From the NCBI RefSeq assembly GCF_010093595.1, contig NW_022985444.1, positions 1,549,539-1,613,538 of the forward strand: a stretch of 64,000 bases of DNA, written 5' to 3'. Position numbers and translations under genes: made by a program. Below are positions 34,966 through 48,431 of this stretch, one piece after another. Position 1 is the stretch's first letter; every line of letters begins with the position of its first letter. The notes beneath the pieces are model-generated. The model ran no database searches. It saw only the letters and a program-made list of their open reading frames with translations, and was not told where the DNA came from. Origin of the DNA: Mytilinidion resinicola. Lineage: Eukaryota; Ascomycota; Dothideomycetes; Mytilinidiales; Mytilinidiaceae.

Positions 34966-35438
34966 AGGGATCTGGGATTTGGATTGGGCTGGGTGTTTGT
35001 GGGTTGGAGGGGGATATCCACAGTTTATACAGCGACAGGCCACTAGTCTGTGGACACTTGTTTGCCACTGCTTCGGGTACGGTTTCAAGAGTCGAGCCGC
35101 CGATGTCAAGTTTCAAGCAGTGCAAATCACACTGCTCCTTGACTCACTGGCTACTGACTAGCTGGGATGATCCCCACAGTCGCGTTAGGTGGGCAGGATT
35201 TTAGCCAAGCAGTGATGAACTCGCGTTCCCAGACTTATGGCCTAATACTGTATCAATCCCGTTCCTCGATGTTGAATCTAAGGTAAGCTTATTTGAACCC
35301 GTGTAGCTTCACCCGGGATCTTTTGGAGGTGCATTTCGAGTCATTTCTTCACTTTTTCATGGAGTATCTCATTAATACCCGCAACCTCGTACTCTATCGA
35401 AGAAAAGGCAGCCATATCACCAACTGTCCTTCGAACCT
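34966..35438. other. Intergenic region with dispersed repeat copy A
   Basis: Space between the membrane protein gene and the 3' end of the PKS gene. Half of it is repeat copy A (35029-35251). The rest, next to the PKS stop codon, shows nothing recognisable. Confidence 0.6.
35029..35251 (+). repeat. Dispersed repeat, copy A
   Basis: Aligns over its whole length and in the same orientation with 59830-60062. Shared blocks include GTCTGTG..AC, CCACTGCTT.GGGTAC, GTTTCAAGCA, CTTGACT.ACTGGCT, CCACAGT/CTCACAGT, AGCCAAGCAGTGAT and CCCAGACTTATGGCCTA. Differences are frequently C/T or G/A. No reading frame is conserved. It may be a fragment of a transposon or a short non-autonomous element; no terminal repeats were found. 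Confidence 0.75.
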
Positions 35439-38400
35439 CTAGCCGCGCTTCATCTTACTCCTCTCAACCACAAGCTTGCTCAGCGTCGAAAACGACGCCC
35501 CGCCCGAAATCTCAAACATAGCCACATCCGCCTTGAACTCCTTCGCGATCCAACTACGCAGCTCCACCGCCAACAGCGAATCGACTCCATACGCGGCAAC
35601 AGGCTTATACATATCGACCTCGCCGTGCAGGCCCGCCAGCGTGCGCTGCAGTTTTGCAACCAGCGCCTGCTCGACGACGTGGGCCGCGTCAATCTGTGAA
35701 TTCGCGGTGTGAAAGCGCTCTTTCCAGGCGTCTGGAGCGCCGTCGTCGTTCTTCTCTCCCGCGGACCTGCTCTTCGCGTTCTCTTTTAGATGCGTGAAGA
35801 TGGCTTGGCGAGAAATAACGATCCCGTCTAGGCCCCCACTGGCATCCGATCCTAACCCGATGACAGGCTGGCTTTGCGTGGGAGAGAGGAGGGGAAGCGC
35901 AGGGTCGCAGTAGTAGTCTAGGATTGCGTAGAAGAAGTTCCTCGATATGCCGTTCAGGGCGCCGTAGCCGAGGACCCGGTTCAGGAACTCGGGGTTTTCA
36001 GCGAGGAGGCCGTCTTCTGTTAAGGCGCCGAGATCGAGGGATACGGCGCGTTCGCCGCGGGAGACGCGGTAGCGGGCGAGAGCGTCCATGTAGCTGTTGC
36101 CCGCGGCGTAGTTGGCTTGTCCGCGGAGACCGACTACGCTTGAAGCTGAGGAGAGGAAGATGAAGAAATGGAGGTCTTTTGGTAGGAGCTGGTGGAGGTT
36201 CCAGGAGCCGATGGTCTTGCAGTCTGTGCCTAGGTGCCAGTCGGCGTGGTCCATTTTGTCGAACATGAAGTCCTTAGATCAATTAGCGTTAAGGCCTCTT
36301 TTGGATGGCGAGGAATATGTCTTACCCTTAGGACCATCGATCCTTGGAAGCAGCCTCTTATCGGCGGCATTTCTTGGGTACACTGCTGAATCACCTCTTC
36401 CAATACTGCAGCGTCTGTAATGTCGCAGGCTGGAGCCTTGACCAAGACATCTTGCTGTTTGAGCTCTTCTACGAAGTCGCGCGCCGTCTCGTTACGAATG
36501 CCGGAGCGAGAGAGAAGTATCAGGTTTCTAGCGCCGCGATCAACAAGCCATCGTGCGACGCTACGACCCAAGCCTCCAAGTCCACCGGCAATCACGTAAG
36601 TCGCGTCGTGGCCAATGAGGAAGCTCGGCTGGGTAGCGAGTATTGCCTGGAATGGTAAGAACGGAGCCCCTTTGTTTGAATTTGACTGAATCTTACCTTG
36701 ACTGGAGTCGTGGGTGTTACTTCCAACACGATCTTCCCTGCCGTCTTCCCGTCCTGCATCGCTCGGAAAGCCTCCTCTACTTTTGTAGCAGGATACACAT
36801 TCAAGGACCGAATCGGACGAAATTCCCCTGCCGAGAAGAGCTGGAGGACTTCTTCGAACGCGCGCCTCGAATCTTGGGGGCGCTCGGTCTGCCACTTGAA
36901 GCCATCAAAACAAATAAAGCTGGCGTTGTTTTTGAATGGATACATTGGGAGGTTAGCGTTGGAGAGAATGTCTCGTTTCCCAAGCTCGACAAACCGGCCG
37001 TAAGGGGCAATGCACTCCCAACTCGCGATAAGGCTATCGCCTGCTAGGGAATTGAGGACGACGTCGACCCCTCTACCTTTGGTTTTGCGCATCACGCCTT
37101 TGGCGAAACTGGAGTCGCGGCTAAAGAATATATGATCTTCCGGAATACCGTATTGTTCGACGAGGACGTCTCTTTTCATTTCGGAGCTGACGGTAGCGTA
37201 TATGATACCGCCGACATACTGGGCAACCTGGATAGCTGCTTGGCCGGTTCCGCCAGCTCCAGCATGAATCAGGATCGACTCTCCCCTTTGGAGGCGCGCA
37301 ATGCCGTGGACTGCTTGCCAGGCTGTGCAGAACTGGGTGGGGATACTTGCAGCTTCAGCAAAAGTCATCTCGTCCGCGATTCGGAGAACATGGCTTGCTT
37401 TCCCGCGCGCGTAGGTCTTGAAGCACGGAGATGCAGACATGACGACACGGTCCCCTGTGGACAGTCCAACGACATTGCATCCAGTTTGGGAAACTAGACC
37501 GGAACATTCGCTGCCGTAAGAAGAGTCTGGTATGCGACCAAGGGCTAAGAAGCAGTCTCGAAAGTTCAGACCCATTGCACGAACTTCCACTTCAACTTCA
37601 TCCGGATCCAGAGGCCTTGGATGATCGTCATCTTCAGTGAAGTGCAAGGTATCTAGGAACCCCACAGATCCTATGGCCAGCTGGAGGGGAGGGCAGTCCT
37701 CGACCATCCGGGACGAGGTTTGTCGTGGCAGTGACCTACTGAACAGATTTTCCGTGAGTTTCTCTGCCTGCACGACCCTGGGGATCTGGAGAACGCCGTC
37801 AATTTCCACATATTCCATATCTTGTGTTGACTGGTCAAAGTTCTCTTGCTGCACGAGCCGGAATATCTGGCAAATTGCCTCGAGCTGTTCATCTGTTATG
37901 GCAGAATCTAGATCAAGAGCCAAGGTTGCGCATGGCCGATCCGGGTTTTCATTGCGAAGGACGCGGAAGAGACCATTTGCTACGCCGGACTCTGGCTGTT
38001 TGGGAGCCGTCCCACCTCCATTGGTCACCCAGAGGATGCCTTTAGCAGATGCTGCGACCTTTTGGAATATCGAATACATTTCCTTCGAGAGATTCATGAG
38101 GAAGGGGCGTTCTATCTCTTCAATGAAGATGAAGTAAGAAGAGGCCATGTCGTCTATTTGGGCGATCTCCGCGAAACTAGCAGAACGGCAAAGGCTTGGA
38201 AGCATTAACAGGAGGCGACAGGCCACATCTCGCTGAAATTCAGATTCGAGGTTTAGCACTAGAATCGGTGCTCCATGCGAGGGTGGCTCGGTAGTTATAC
38301 CAGGTCCCATATTGCACACTGTTGATGTCGCCGTGGATATCATGATGCTGCCTTCCTGGCATTCAGGGGCGAGGAAGTCAGGCATTTCCAGGTCGACACC

Positions 38401-41400
38401 AGAGAAGCAATTGTCGCGGAGTATCTTATCCCATGACGCAGAGGTCATCGTAGGACCCCATGGTCGATAATCTTCTGAGCTGAGCCACCACCCAGGCAAA
38501 AGGCCCATTATGAAAGCTGGTCTCATAATTTCGGGCCTGGTGGGCTCGTATAGCACGAGGAGACCACCGGGATTTAGGAGCTTTCTGACGTTCCTAAGGG
38601 CGAGGCTGATATCAGGAGTAGCATGGAGCACATTTGCGGCGACGACCATATCGAAAGTCCCGCAATCAAGTCCCTGGTAGCTAGGGTCGATTTCTATGTT
38701 CAGAGCTTGGTATTCGATATTGGGGTATTGGATGAATCTGGCCTCAGCTGCCTCGAAGAAGGCTGAAGATATGTCGGTGTAGAAGTAAGACGAGTATCGT
38801 GGCTTGCGCATCGCACTATCCGTTTGTGTAGAGAGTGTCGAAAGTACCTTTTCAGTCGTGCCGCCCGTTCCAGCACCCACCTCGAGCACCTTCATATTTG
38901 GATTCTTGTGGGCGGCGGCATCGAGAACACGGGAAAGCTCTGCGAAACAGGCACGGGAGTCGTTGATTTCACGATAGAAGTTCGTGAGCAAATCGTTGTG
39001 GAACAGAAATTCTAGCGGATCTGTATCGCCGCGCAGAATCGAGGTCAAGTGACGACCTGTCGCAACATATGCTTGTCCTTCGGCGTTGGTGGATTGAATC
39101 TGCTCGCACAATCTTTCCATAGCCTCCGAGTCTTCGAAAATCCGAGCCCACTCCGGCTCTATATTGGGGAGAAGATCCTCTTGGTATCGCTGAAGTTGCA
39201 GTTTAGCCCACTGATAATAACGTGATAGATGGGGAGGTGTGGTTGGAAAATCATGATCTTGAAGCTCATCCACAGCTTTCGTGAGAAACGCAAGTAGCAA
39301 GAAGTCCAAATCCTGATAAAATTTGGCGGGCTCAAGATCCTTCGGGCGTGCCTCTACGCAGTAATCCAACAATTTCTGGGAGCTCAACAGAGCGACATCA
39401 GGCTTCCAGTCAAGATGGTAGCAGGTCTGCTTTACGTCTGCGTTATCCTGGGAGGACTCAGACATCTCTGCAACGATGGTTGATCTGAGACCCGTCACTT
39501 GCGCAAGAACTCTTTCCTTCGAATCATCAAGGACGGAAATATTGAACTCGGTTCCACGAGCGTCTTTGCCTACCATCCAAGCAGCCGCGCTTGTTGTCCT
39601 GGGCCCTGGTCTGTTTAGTCCCTGGCTTGCAATCCAAAGTCGTTTCAAAGAGCTAGGAACTGCCGTTGGAGTTTGTACGTCTCCTCCTTTTGCGCAAGCC
39701 GCTAAACTAAGGTGCAAGATTGCATCTAAAGTGCACGGATGGATTATGTGCGGTTGTGGGAAAGTATCCGCGGCCCATTCGAATATCTCGATATCGGCTT
39801 TTCCTTCTTTATCAGAAGGAAAGGACCCGTTCCTCAGTAGCTGAAATGAGGGACCGAAGTCAAACCCGTTGGACCTCAGAGCGTTGTAGAGCTTTCGGTG
39901 GTCGAAAGAATCCTGGATTGGATCTGGAAGACCATAATGGCGCTGGCGGCACAAATTGAGCTCTTCTATACTCTCTTTGACGGCGCTGAACCCCTCTGCT
40001 ATGGCTTTGTACGTGACACGAATGGAACCCCGACAGTTTTCGTGCCATTCATCCGAATCAAATGAAAACACTCGAAATTCGGACCACGGCGTTTCAGAGT
40101 TGGCGGAGTCTCGGACCTGGCGGAGATATATATGGGTTTCGACGCCATCTAGGTGGGAAGGAATGGTTAGAGCGGACAAAAATCGGATATCCTTCATTTC
40201 GAACCCTTCCACTGTACGACTCTTGTCCGTGGTCTGATTTGCGGCTTCGATTGCCATCACGAGCATTCCAGCCGCAGGATATATAGTCGCTCCGTTGATC
40301 TAGGCGGCACAGGTTAGCAAAGGTCAAGCGAATATTGACTGTGATAATCACCTTGTGGTCTTCGACCCATGGCATTTCCGACACTCGGATGAAATTACGC
40401 CATTTAGCTTCGACGTCGTTCCAATCGGGGCTGGGTTTCCCGAGAAGGTCTAGCTTCTCTTGATGGTGAAGCCGAAGTCTTCTGCTCACCCGCCCTTCCG
40501 TCCAATATCGACGTGAATGGTTGAATGGGTACTCAGGGAGATCGCAAAGTGGCTTGGGTAGACCGAAAGACTCCTGCCCCAGGCGATAGATACCGCTCAG
40601 GTCCAGCGGATATCCGTGGCAGTATAAGTGGCCCAGGGAATTGAACAGCGAGTGCAAGGGAGCTTTGTCTCGCACTAGGACGGACTCGTAGGCGATCTTG
40701 GAGTTGCTATGAAACCCGCCCACGATGTCTCTTAGCGGACCCCGTAGGGCGGAATGAAAGCCAACTTCAAGTAGGAAGGTCACCTTGGATCGATTTCGGT
40801 GGCTGCAGTCCAGCTTCTTCCAGATCATGGCTCCGGCTTGGAACGTGAGTGCTTGAACTGCAGGTGCAAATTTGACAGGACATATCATGTTGTCGACCCA
40901 GTACTGAGGTGTGCGTAGTATGCGATCGTGTATCCATTTCCCCGTGACAGTCGAAATCATCGTGATCGGGTGAGGGGTCGCAACCCCTTTTTCCAAGCCA
41001 ATGATAGACTCGAGGTATTGCTGTGACGCAGCATTCATGAAATGGGAGTGATAAGGCAGGTTAACGTTCAGCTTTCGTGCGAATACGTTGCTCTCCGATA
41101 ACATCGTCTCAAGAAGGTCGATATGATCTATGCGTCCGGATATCGTCACACTCTTCGGGCTGTTGATGCATGCCACTGTCAACATGCGCTCTCCGGTTTG
41201 CTCAATGACTCGATCAAGGTATACCAGTACATCTTCCTCGGAAAGTCCAGCGGCCACCATGCCGCCTCGCATTTTGCCAGACTCTGAGAGGAGTGCCGAG
41301 TGATAACCTCTGAAGTAAGCGAGTTTCCATGCCGACTCTGCGGATAAGGCTCCGGCACAATATCTGAATATCTTGTCAGCAATAGAAGTTACTTTGGATA

Positions 41401-44120
41401 GCCACTTACGCCGCTGAAATTTCTCCGGATGAATGCCCGATTACCACGTTGGGATAGATGTTGAAGCTGCGCAAAGTGTCGACGAGAGCCACCTGCACTG
41501 CGGTAGAAATAGGCTGGCTATATTCCGCATCATTGATTTTGGAAAGCTTCTCGTCTTTGTACAACTCCTCTATTCACGCGTCAAGAATAGGCCTGATGTT
41601 CGCTCTATGCATCGACCACTCACCTCGAAGTTTCCAGCGACAGCCGAGCTTTTGTAAATAATGTTCAGCCTGCGTCAGACTTTGCCTGTAGACTTCGAAT
41701 TGCTCAAGACAAAGAAGCTCACGTCCGGGGTACTGGGCCCCTTGTCCTGTGAAAACGACGCACAGGGATGGTTCCGAGATGGACCTCCGGGGGGATGAGA
41801 GGTGCGATTTTAGGTGGGCCAGGTCGTCGAGAGTTTCTACAACAGCGAAGGATTTCCAAGGAAAGGGGTTCCGTCTGGCTGATGTTGTGTATGCAAAGTT
41901 ACTAACGAATGAATCCGACACCGGGTTTCGCTTCAACATGCTCTGTATATATTGTGTATGGGCTTTTGCCTGCGTTTCAAGAGTGTCCTTGTCCATCGCG
42001 GAGAGCACAATAAGCTTTGGAGGATGGCCAAGACCCTCGAGCGCATCATCTGATCGCGTGATTCGAGGACCGTTGGACAAACCATGGTTGATAGCACCCT
42101 TTGATGGCGGACCGCCATGCAAGCCATTGACCTTTTTGGTTGGAGAGCTCTCAATTGAGACATGAGAACCGTTGGGCAAATGGTGCTCCAGCAGACCGTT
42201 GGAGCCACAGGAGAGAGTATCTCCGTTAGTTGTTATCGCCGTTCCATTCACGAAAGGTTCTTTGGCATCATCATCCTCGGGATAGTCGATCGTATTATGA
42301 TGTCCAACCAGCCGACGAGACTGGAGATAATGCAGTGCATCATCGAGGATCACGTGGGCGTTGGTCCCTCCGAATCCAAAAGAATTCACGGAAGCTCGAC
42401 GAAGGCCTTTAGAAGGCCATTTCGTTGGTTGAAGAGGGAACTAAGCAGTCGTCAGTATTGGCCTATCCTAGAAGTGGCAACTTGTGAGTTCTCTGGTACC
42501 TTGATTCTCAAAAAGTCCGGGTCTATCTGGGGATTGATGTTGACGAAGTTTGTATTCGGGGGTATCACGCCTTTTTCGAGTGCGAGGATGGATTTTATGA
42601 CACCTGCAATACCGCTAGAACCTTCTAGGTGGCCAATGTTGCTTTTCACGGCTCCTCTGTACAAGTTAGTCTCCTAGCTGATGCCGCAAGCACGGGCACA
42701 AGGAGGACGGGCCGAAGAGGTAAAAGGAAGTGATGGCAGAAGCATGAAATCTGCGAAGCTTACACATAGAGGGGGTCATCTGATGATCGCGAGCGTCGAA
42801 AAACCTCCCCAATCGCATTACCTTCTATCGGGTCACCCACAGCGGTACCTGTGCCGTGAGCTTCAATGAATCTCGTCTGATCGAGGTCGAGGCGTGCTCT
42901 GCGGTACGTCTCTCGAATGAGCTCGGACTGAGCTTTGCTGCTTGGCTGGGTGAGTCCGGTGGTGTAGCCATCTTGATTGCTGCCGGTCGATCGGATCACT
43001 GCGCGGATAACGTCGTTGTGTTCGATGGCGTCGGAGAGCCTTTTCAGCACGAGGACGCCGAACCCTTCGCCTCGCGCGTATCCGTTGGCTCTGTCGTCGA
43101 AGGAGTAGCACTGATTGTTCGGAGACAAGAGACCCAGGTTGGATAATGCGTGCATGATGTCCGGGTAGAATAGCAGGTTGCATCCGGCAGCAATACTCTC
43201 GGTACTGTAAGTACAATCCACACTTATTCACTCGCCGTTCAGGCTTACCATGTCTGAATCGCCGCTAGTCAGGTTTTTGACGGCGAGGTCTACACAGACT
43301 AGACTGCTTGAGCAAGCAGAGTCCACATTAAAGCTTGTTCCTTTGAAATTGAAGAACCAGCTGAGTCTGTTGGCAAGTATCGAAGCTTCGAAACCGATGC
43401 CTGCATGACTGGTGCATTGCTCCGCATCTTTCAGGCATAGTTGCTGCCAGTCATTGGTAAAGCAGCCGGTAAAGACAGACGTCTTTGATCCAATGACGCG
43501 ATTTAAAGGCTGCCCAGCTAAATGATATAAATTAGCGTCAGCGTACACACGGCGCTTGGCCCAAGTGCGATGCAGAAAGACAAACCATTTTCCAATGCCC
43601 TGAAGGTGGTCTCCAGAAGAATCCGTTGTTGAGGATCCAACGAGGCGGCCTCAGCATCTGAAATGGAGAAGAACGGAGCATCAAACTCGGCAATATTACT
43701 TGTTAAAAAGTGACCCCCTTGAAAGGGTATCTGCAGCTTGTCAGACACACCGATGCACCAGAAAATGTTTTTGAGATTGGAAATGAGGAAAACCCCCTGA
43801 AATCAGAAAGAAAGAGGAGGGGAGACGGAGATAAGGAGGGGACGATGAGAATGACTGACAGTTCCTCGTCGGTTGAGTTGAGGATGGTACATCGCCGAGG
43901 CAGACAGGCGATCTTTGGGGAATACAGTAGCCGTGTTTCTCTTCTCCAATAGGGCTTCCCAGAACGAATCTGCCGTCTCACAGCCACCGGGAAACTTGAA
44001 TGAGAAACCGACAATAGCAATTGGTTCTGTCGCATCCTGCTTGCCATAGTCATTGGCATGCACCGGCGGGTACATAGACCTTCTCTCGCTGTCACGCTTT
44101 TTTGAAGCTGTGGGAGCCAT
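35439..44120 (-). CDS. Highly reducing type I polyketide synthase (KS-AT-DH-cMT-ER-KR-ACP)
   Basis: Eleven exons: 44120-43860, 43730-43586, 43517-43249, 43197-42764, 42656-42500, 42440-41624, 41569-41410, 41363-40352, 40299-36697, 36646-36326 and 36272-35439. Phases agree throughout, giving 2670 residues. [16 protein letters not shown]; Cys204 in DSACSSS; His339 in EAHGTGT; His379 in [20 protein letters not shown]; Ser741 in GHSSGE. DH: His1084 in [11 protein letters not shown]; Asp1277 in [11 protein letters not shown]-methyltransferase: [13 protein letters not shown] (about 1557), which looks active. [18 protein letters not shown] (about 2097). KR: GGLGGLG (about 2307) and Tyr2448 in [13 protein letters not shown]: Ser2625 in [10 protein letters not shown]. 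All catalytic residues are present, so a methylated, fully reducible chain is expected. There is no release domain. The gene is divergent from the FSH hydrolase. Intron 3 seems to use a GAG acceptor. Confidence 0.95.
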
Positions 44121-44688
44121 TTCGTAACGACTGGGTCAATCTTAGAGTAGAGAAGAGCGAGTAGCAACGTGATTAAAAGGTATGTCGGCAATCCGGTATT
44201 TAAGATATATCGAGGTCCCTTGTTTAATTCAGATTGGGGACACCTCGAGCCTTACATGACTGCCAAAACTTCAACTTCACCGCATTGTAGAGTAACGCAA
44301 GCAGTGAATGATGGACTGCCCAATGCTTAACATGAGGCTTAATCACAGACTAGGATGGCAAGGCTGGGTGAAGACAAAGAAAGTAGGAAGCGGTGAATGA
44401 TCCAGAGGAGCAAATTCCCAGTCATGCGGGTCGACCTTGAACCACCGAGAACAATCAAACAAGCAACGGATGTCTAGACCGCCGTTTCATAATACCGTTA
44501 CTCGCTTGCCATTTAGATTACAGTACGACAATCCCAATTCCACGCCGTTGGGGGCATCCCGATGAATATAAATAGAAAGGAGATAGCCATCCCACAGATA
44601 TGGTCGTTGCACTCAAATCCTTCCATCTGCCAACTGTTCCCTCTTCTCGGAGTCTCCAGTTCCACCGCCCGTCAGGATATTGTCCAAG
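44121..44688. promoter_or_regulatory. Bidirectional promoter between PKS and FSH hydrolase
   Basis: 568 bases separate the two start codons. A TATAAATA box at 44567-44574 lies about 115 bases before the hydrolase ATG. On the PKS side an AT-rich TTTAAGATATAT stretch lies near 44200, about 85 bases before its ATG. This arrangement implies co-regulation. Confidence 0.6.
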
Positions 44689-45562
44689 ATGCGATTCCTC
44701 TGCCTGCATGGTTTAGGCACCAATAGCGAGGTGATGATCGCCCCTCTCTACCTCCGCGCCGGTGATCACTGACGAGAGTGCGATGTAGATATTCTCAGCC
44801 CAGACAGGTACGCAATCATTGCTCTCACCGACGACATATCCACAGCTCATGCCCCGCGCTGCCATCCAGTGTCCCTCCGCTACGAGATGGAAGAAGGCCA
44901 CACGTTCGACTTCGTGGAAGGCACCATCCCAGCATCTCCCGCCCCAGGTCCGTCCAGTTCCACCAACTCCGGCTCTCGACGGTCGGACTGACTCCCCCCA
45001 CTCATACCACACAGAGACGACGTCGTACTATCCCGACGCAGCCGCACACTTCAACTACTTCGATCTAAACTCCGTGTCGAGCATGCAACTCGCATTGGAG
45101 CAGCTCGACGAGTACGTCAAGCTGCAGGGGCCGTACGATGGTGTCATTGCGTATTCTCACGGCGCCGCGCTCGTCGCTACTTACATCGTTGCCCAGACAC
45201 TGGGGCTGGGGCTGAACGATGACGGTACACCCCGAGCCCATCCCTTCAAGTGTGCGATTTTCATATCAGGGGCCCGCCCCGCCGATCCAAAGGCTCTGCA
45301 ACAGGGTGAGCTGCGGCTGCTCAATGCGGAGCAGGACGGCGTGTTACTGCGGCTTCCTACGGCGCATATCTGGGGCACGAACGACGCGTTGTACCCGGAC
45401 ACCAGTGAGTATCTCAGTCAACTGTGTGATCCTGAGTCCAGGGCCGTGTTTCTGCACGAAGAGGGGCACAATGTACCGAGCGGTAAGGCGAGGGAGGCTG
45501 TGTTGGGAGCTAGCAAAGCCATTCGGCGGACTGTCGACAAGGCTATGGCTGTGGTACTCTGA
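44689..45562 (+). CDS. FSH-family serine hydrolase (probable polyketide-releasing esterase)
   Basis: Four exons: 44689-44730, 44789-44807, 44870-44947 and 45015-45562, encoding 228 residues. The spliced start MRFLCLHGLGTNSE + IFSAQTVSLRYEMEEGHTF matches the FSH1/LovG-type alpha/beta hydrolase opening, with the oxyanion region at CLHG. The nucleophile is the Ser in AYSHGAAL (G/A-x-S-x-G). The acid is the Asp of IWGTNDALYP, and the base is the His of HEEGHNVPS. Relatives such as LovG release finished chains from highly reducing PKSs that lack a thioesterase, which fits its head-to-head position with exactly such a PKS. The 19-base second exon is inferred from frame and family wording. The product is probably cytosolic, as no signal peptide is seen. 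Confidence 0.88.
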
Positions 45563-45900
45563 TACTATTAGAGATGAGCGTTATAGTGATACGAATTATG
45601 CCAAGGGGATTTGTACCAACGGTGCTGTGGAACATCGGCGTACCTAAAGGGAAGTCATTGAAACGTCCGTTATTTAGTGCAATCTTCAAAACTTTTCATT
45701 GGATGGCTCTCATGCTGTGAACGTAATTCCTTGAATCCTTTGCAAGTTTTAGTCTATATCTCCTTAAAAGTCGTACGACTTTGTCGCGTCACCCCGAAGC
45801 TGACACGTCCCAGCTTCATGAAAACCTAGGTGAATCGAAAGGATTCGTGGAGCCTAACACAAATTTCTCTACCTTGCGCTGCTGTTTGGCCCCAACTCTA
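45563..45900. other. Intergenic region between convergent genes
   Basis: Shared 3' flank of the hydrolase and MFS transporter genes. Nothing else seen. Confidence 0.5.
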
Positions 45901-47908
45901 TCAAGCTATCCATCCCCTGTTCGACCAATTTCGATTCCAGCCCAGGCCTACGACGAGGACCTGAGCCGCGGCGAAAGCGATTATGACCGCGTCCTGCAAG
46001 TTGTACGCTTTGGCCATTTCCCGAATAACGTCCACTCGCACGGGTAGTGGGAGTCCCTTTAGACCCTCGGTGTTTTGGAGAATACTATTAAGCGTCTGGG
46101 CGTCCAAGATGTTGGCGAGCCCAGATTTGACTCGCTCATTCCAAACATTCGATGCGATGGCGATTCCAATGACCCCCCCAAGAAAGCGGAATTGGATGAT
46201 AGCCCCTGAGGCAATGGCTAGAGCAAGAATTAGCGTAGTACTTACGCAGTCTGGCACTACCGATGCTCACATAGATTTTCTTGGTTTGCCATGAATGGTG
46301 TGGCGAGTACCAGAATGCCGAAAGACATCCCCATGCCAGCTCCAGCTATCGCCGCATATCCGTAACCACTATTTGGGAACTCGCTGGTTGTGGGGAGGGT
46401 CGTTAGTAAGGCCAGCCCAATTGTCTGCAGTACCGCTCCAATTAGTAAGACGTATGCCATAGCTAGACGTCGCTTAGAGCCGAGGACATTCGCGAGGGCA
46501 GCGCCAAATGCTGCGCCGAAGGTGTATGGGAGCAAATGGATTCCGGCCTTCAGGGCGCTTTCTCCAGAAATGACTTGCAATCGTTGTGGGAGAAAGATGA
46601 CAACGACATTGAATGGGACACCTGCAAGAAAACTGGATCTGTCTTGTTGTCAGCGGATTGAAAGTGGTTAGCTCATTCGGGCGCTGTGGATGTCTTACAG
46701 AAGCATGGCAGCCCACACACGATCGCTGACGAACAACCAAGGAAGGAGTGGTTCTTGCCCTGTTTTTCCTTGAGAAACATACCACTCCCAAGCAAAGAAC
46801 AAGATCCAGCTAATTCCAGACAGGACTAAAAGAGCTATCGTTCCTCCAGCGGACCATCCGGAGCGGAGTGAGACTTCGATGAGAACAGATGATAACAGCA
46901 GGGACCCAGCCAATAATAGAATAGCGCCGACAAAGTCGACTTTCTTGAGTCCATTGGAAGAGACTATAGGTATGCGTCTATGAAGGGGATGAAGGTCTGA
47001 CGCGTGGTGTGGGAAACCCCGTGGTACGGCTAGTCCGAGGCTCACCAGAACGAAAACGCCGATGGGCAAGCTAGACACATGTCAGGTGCAGCACTGTAAG
47101 CTTTGAAAAGTTGCTTACTTCAGGTAGAATATCCATCTCCAACTGGTGTGGCTGCTTATCAGACCGCCGAGAAGTGGCCCCAACAAAGTCGCCATCGCAA
47201 CCGAAACCGAGTTTAGGGCCCCGTACAATGGTAACTTGCTCTTGGGGATCATCTCATACGTAAACAGGGTGGACATGGAGTAGCATCCAGCTCCACCAAC
47301 GCCTTGGAAGGTTCGGCAAATGATACTGTACTAATGTTAGCATTGGGCTCAACTTAAGAGAAAAGAAAGAGTTGGTATGTGCAAGGTTGAACTCACAGCT
47401 GGGTCATGGTCTGACAAGCTCCGCAAGCGCCAGAGAAGGCCGAGAAGATGAGCATAGTAGCCATGAAGGTGGTTTTACGGCCAAAGACGTCGCTGAGTTT
47501 TGACCATAATATCATAAAACCTGTCACGTGTAAGAAGCAGCTACGGCTGTGCAGTACTTGGACATTAGAAATTCCATCTCTTACCCATATAGGTCACCAA
47601 GTATGCGCTCACAATCCAGCTAGTCTGCATGAAACCATTGAGGTCTCTCACAATCGCAACGAGAGAAGTGCTAACGATGGTAACCTCGAGATTGATCACT
47701 AGTAGTGAAAGGACGACGCTAGATATTCAGTCAACAAGCCGAACGGCACTATCTCATCCAGCCATTATAGCAACACGTACGCAAGGGTTGTCAGGTGTAA
47801 TCGCCAGCCAAAGAGGTGAGAGAGCTGGCGGTCTGGCAAGATGGGAGTCGCATCGCCGATGTCCGTTTCGACGTCGCTTCGAGCATTGGAAATTCGAGGC
47901 AGCTCCAT
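45901..47908 (-). CDS. MFS drug:H+ antiporter (DHA family, 14-helix type), probable cluster exporter
   Basis: Seven exons: 47908-47781, 47718-47585, 47520-47397, 47325-47119, 47070-46699, 46638-46271 and 46217-45901, encoding 549 residues. The start is the ATG of MELPRISNARSDVETDIGD. Helix 1 begins LFGWRLHLTTLAVVLSLLVI. Family motifs are TSWIVSAYLVTYMGFMILW followed by SDVFGRKTT (motif A), CRTFQGVGGAGCYSMS (motif B region), LGPLLGGLISSHTSWRWIF (motif C) and FYLNLPIGVFVLVSLGL. The C-terminal half adds LPQRLQVISGESALKAGIHL and QFRFLGGVIGIAIAS. This matches the toxin and multidrug efflux pumps common in fungal metabolite clusters, which export product across the plasma membrane. Substrate is unknown. 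The frame is intact. Confidence 0.9.
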
Positions 47909-48431
47909 GGGCTGCTCGCTCGTTTTTGAGTTCATTGCATTCCTTGGTCTTGGTGGTCTCGAGTGTGGTGAAATGAGCAGGTGGGTTCATGGGCGAGCAA
48001 GGTCGTTAGGTGAGAGAGCATGTGCTTGCATCTTTAAGAAGGAGAGGGCGAAACAAGCTTTGGGGCGCGTTTGCCGGAACGCCTAAAAACGCCACTAACG
48101 GTCGGCTATTACAGCAAGTGCAGCTGAGTTACACACGGATAATGTGCGTTAGATGTAGTCTTACAACAAAGGCGTGGCGCACCACGCCTCGGCCTTCACA
48201 TGTCTTCATGGATCTGTCACTCCGATGCGGCAGCTTCTTCCTTAGCATCAATTCAAAATATTTTCAAATGCATTCAAAATCTAATCATCCGCCTAAATTC
48301 ACTCTAATATAGCTCAAATCGTCGACAATGAAAGGCTCTGTGACTGGAATGCACCCCTTGCACTCAGGCTCCCACACGTCTGTTTATTCTGATAATGCAA
48401 CTGCCCGCTCCTTCACACAATTCACTCCGCC
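47909..48431. other. Intergenic region
   Basis: Promoter of the MFS gene and 3' flank of the rhodopsin-like gene, both on the minus strand. AT-rich near 48240-48300. No gene seen. Confidence 0.5.

Noticed and set aside
34546..35109. Antisense frames over the tail of the membrane protein gene
   Set aside because: Proline-rich shadow of a Gly/Glu/Arg-rich hydrophilic tail.
43241..43267. A 27-base intron (GTGAAT..TTACAG) in the PKS as an alternative to the GAG acceptor
   Set aside because: It restores frame but is shorter than workable fungal introns and inserts residues into the conserved KS segment.
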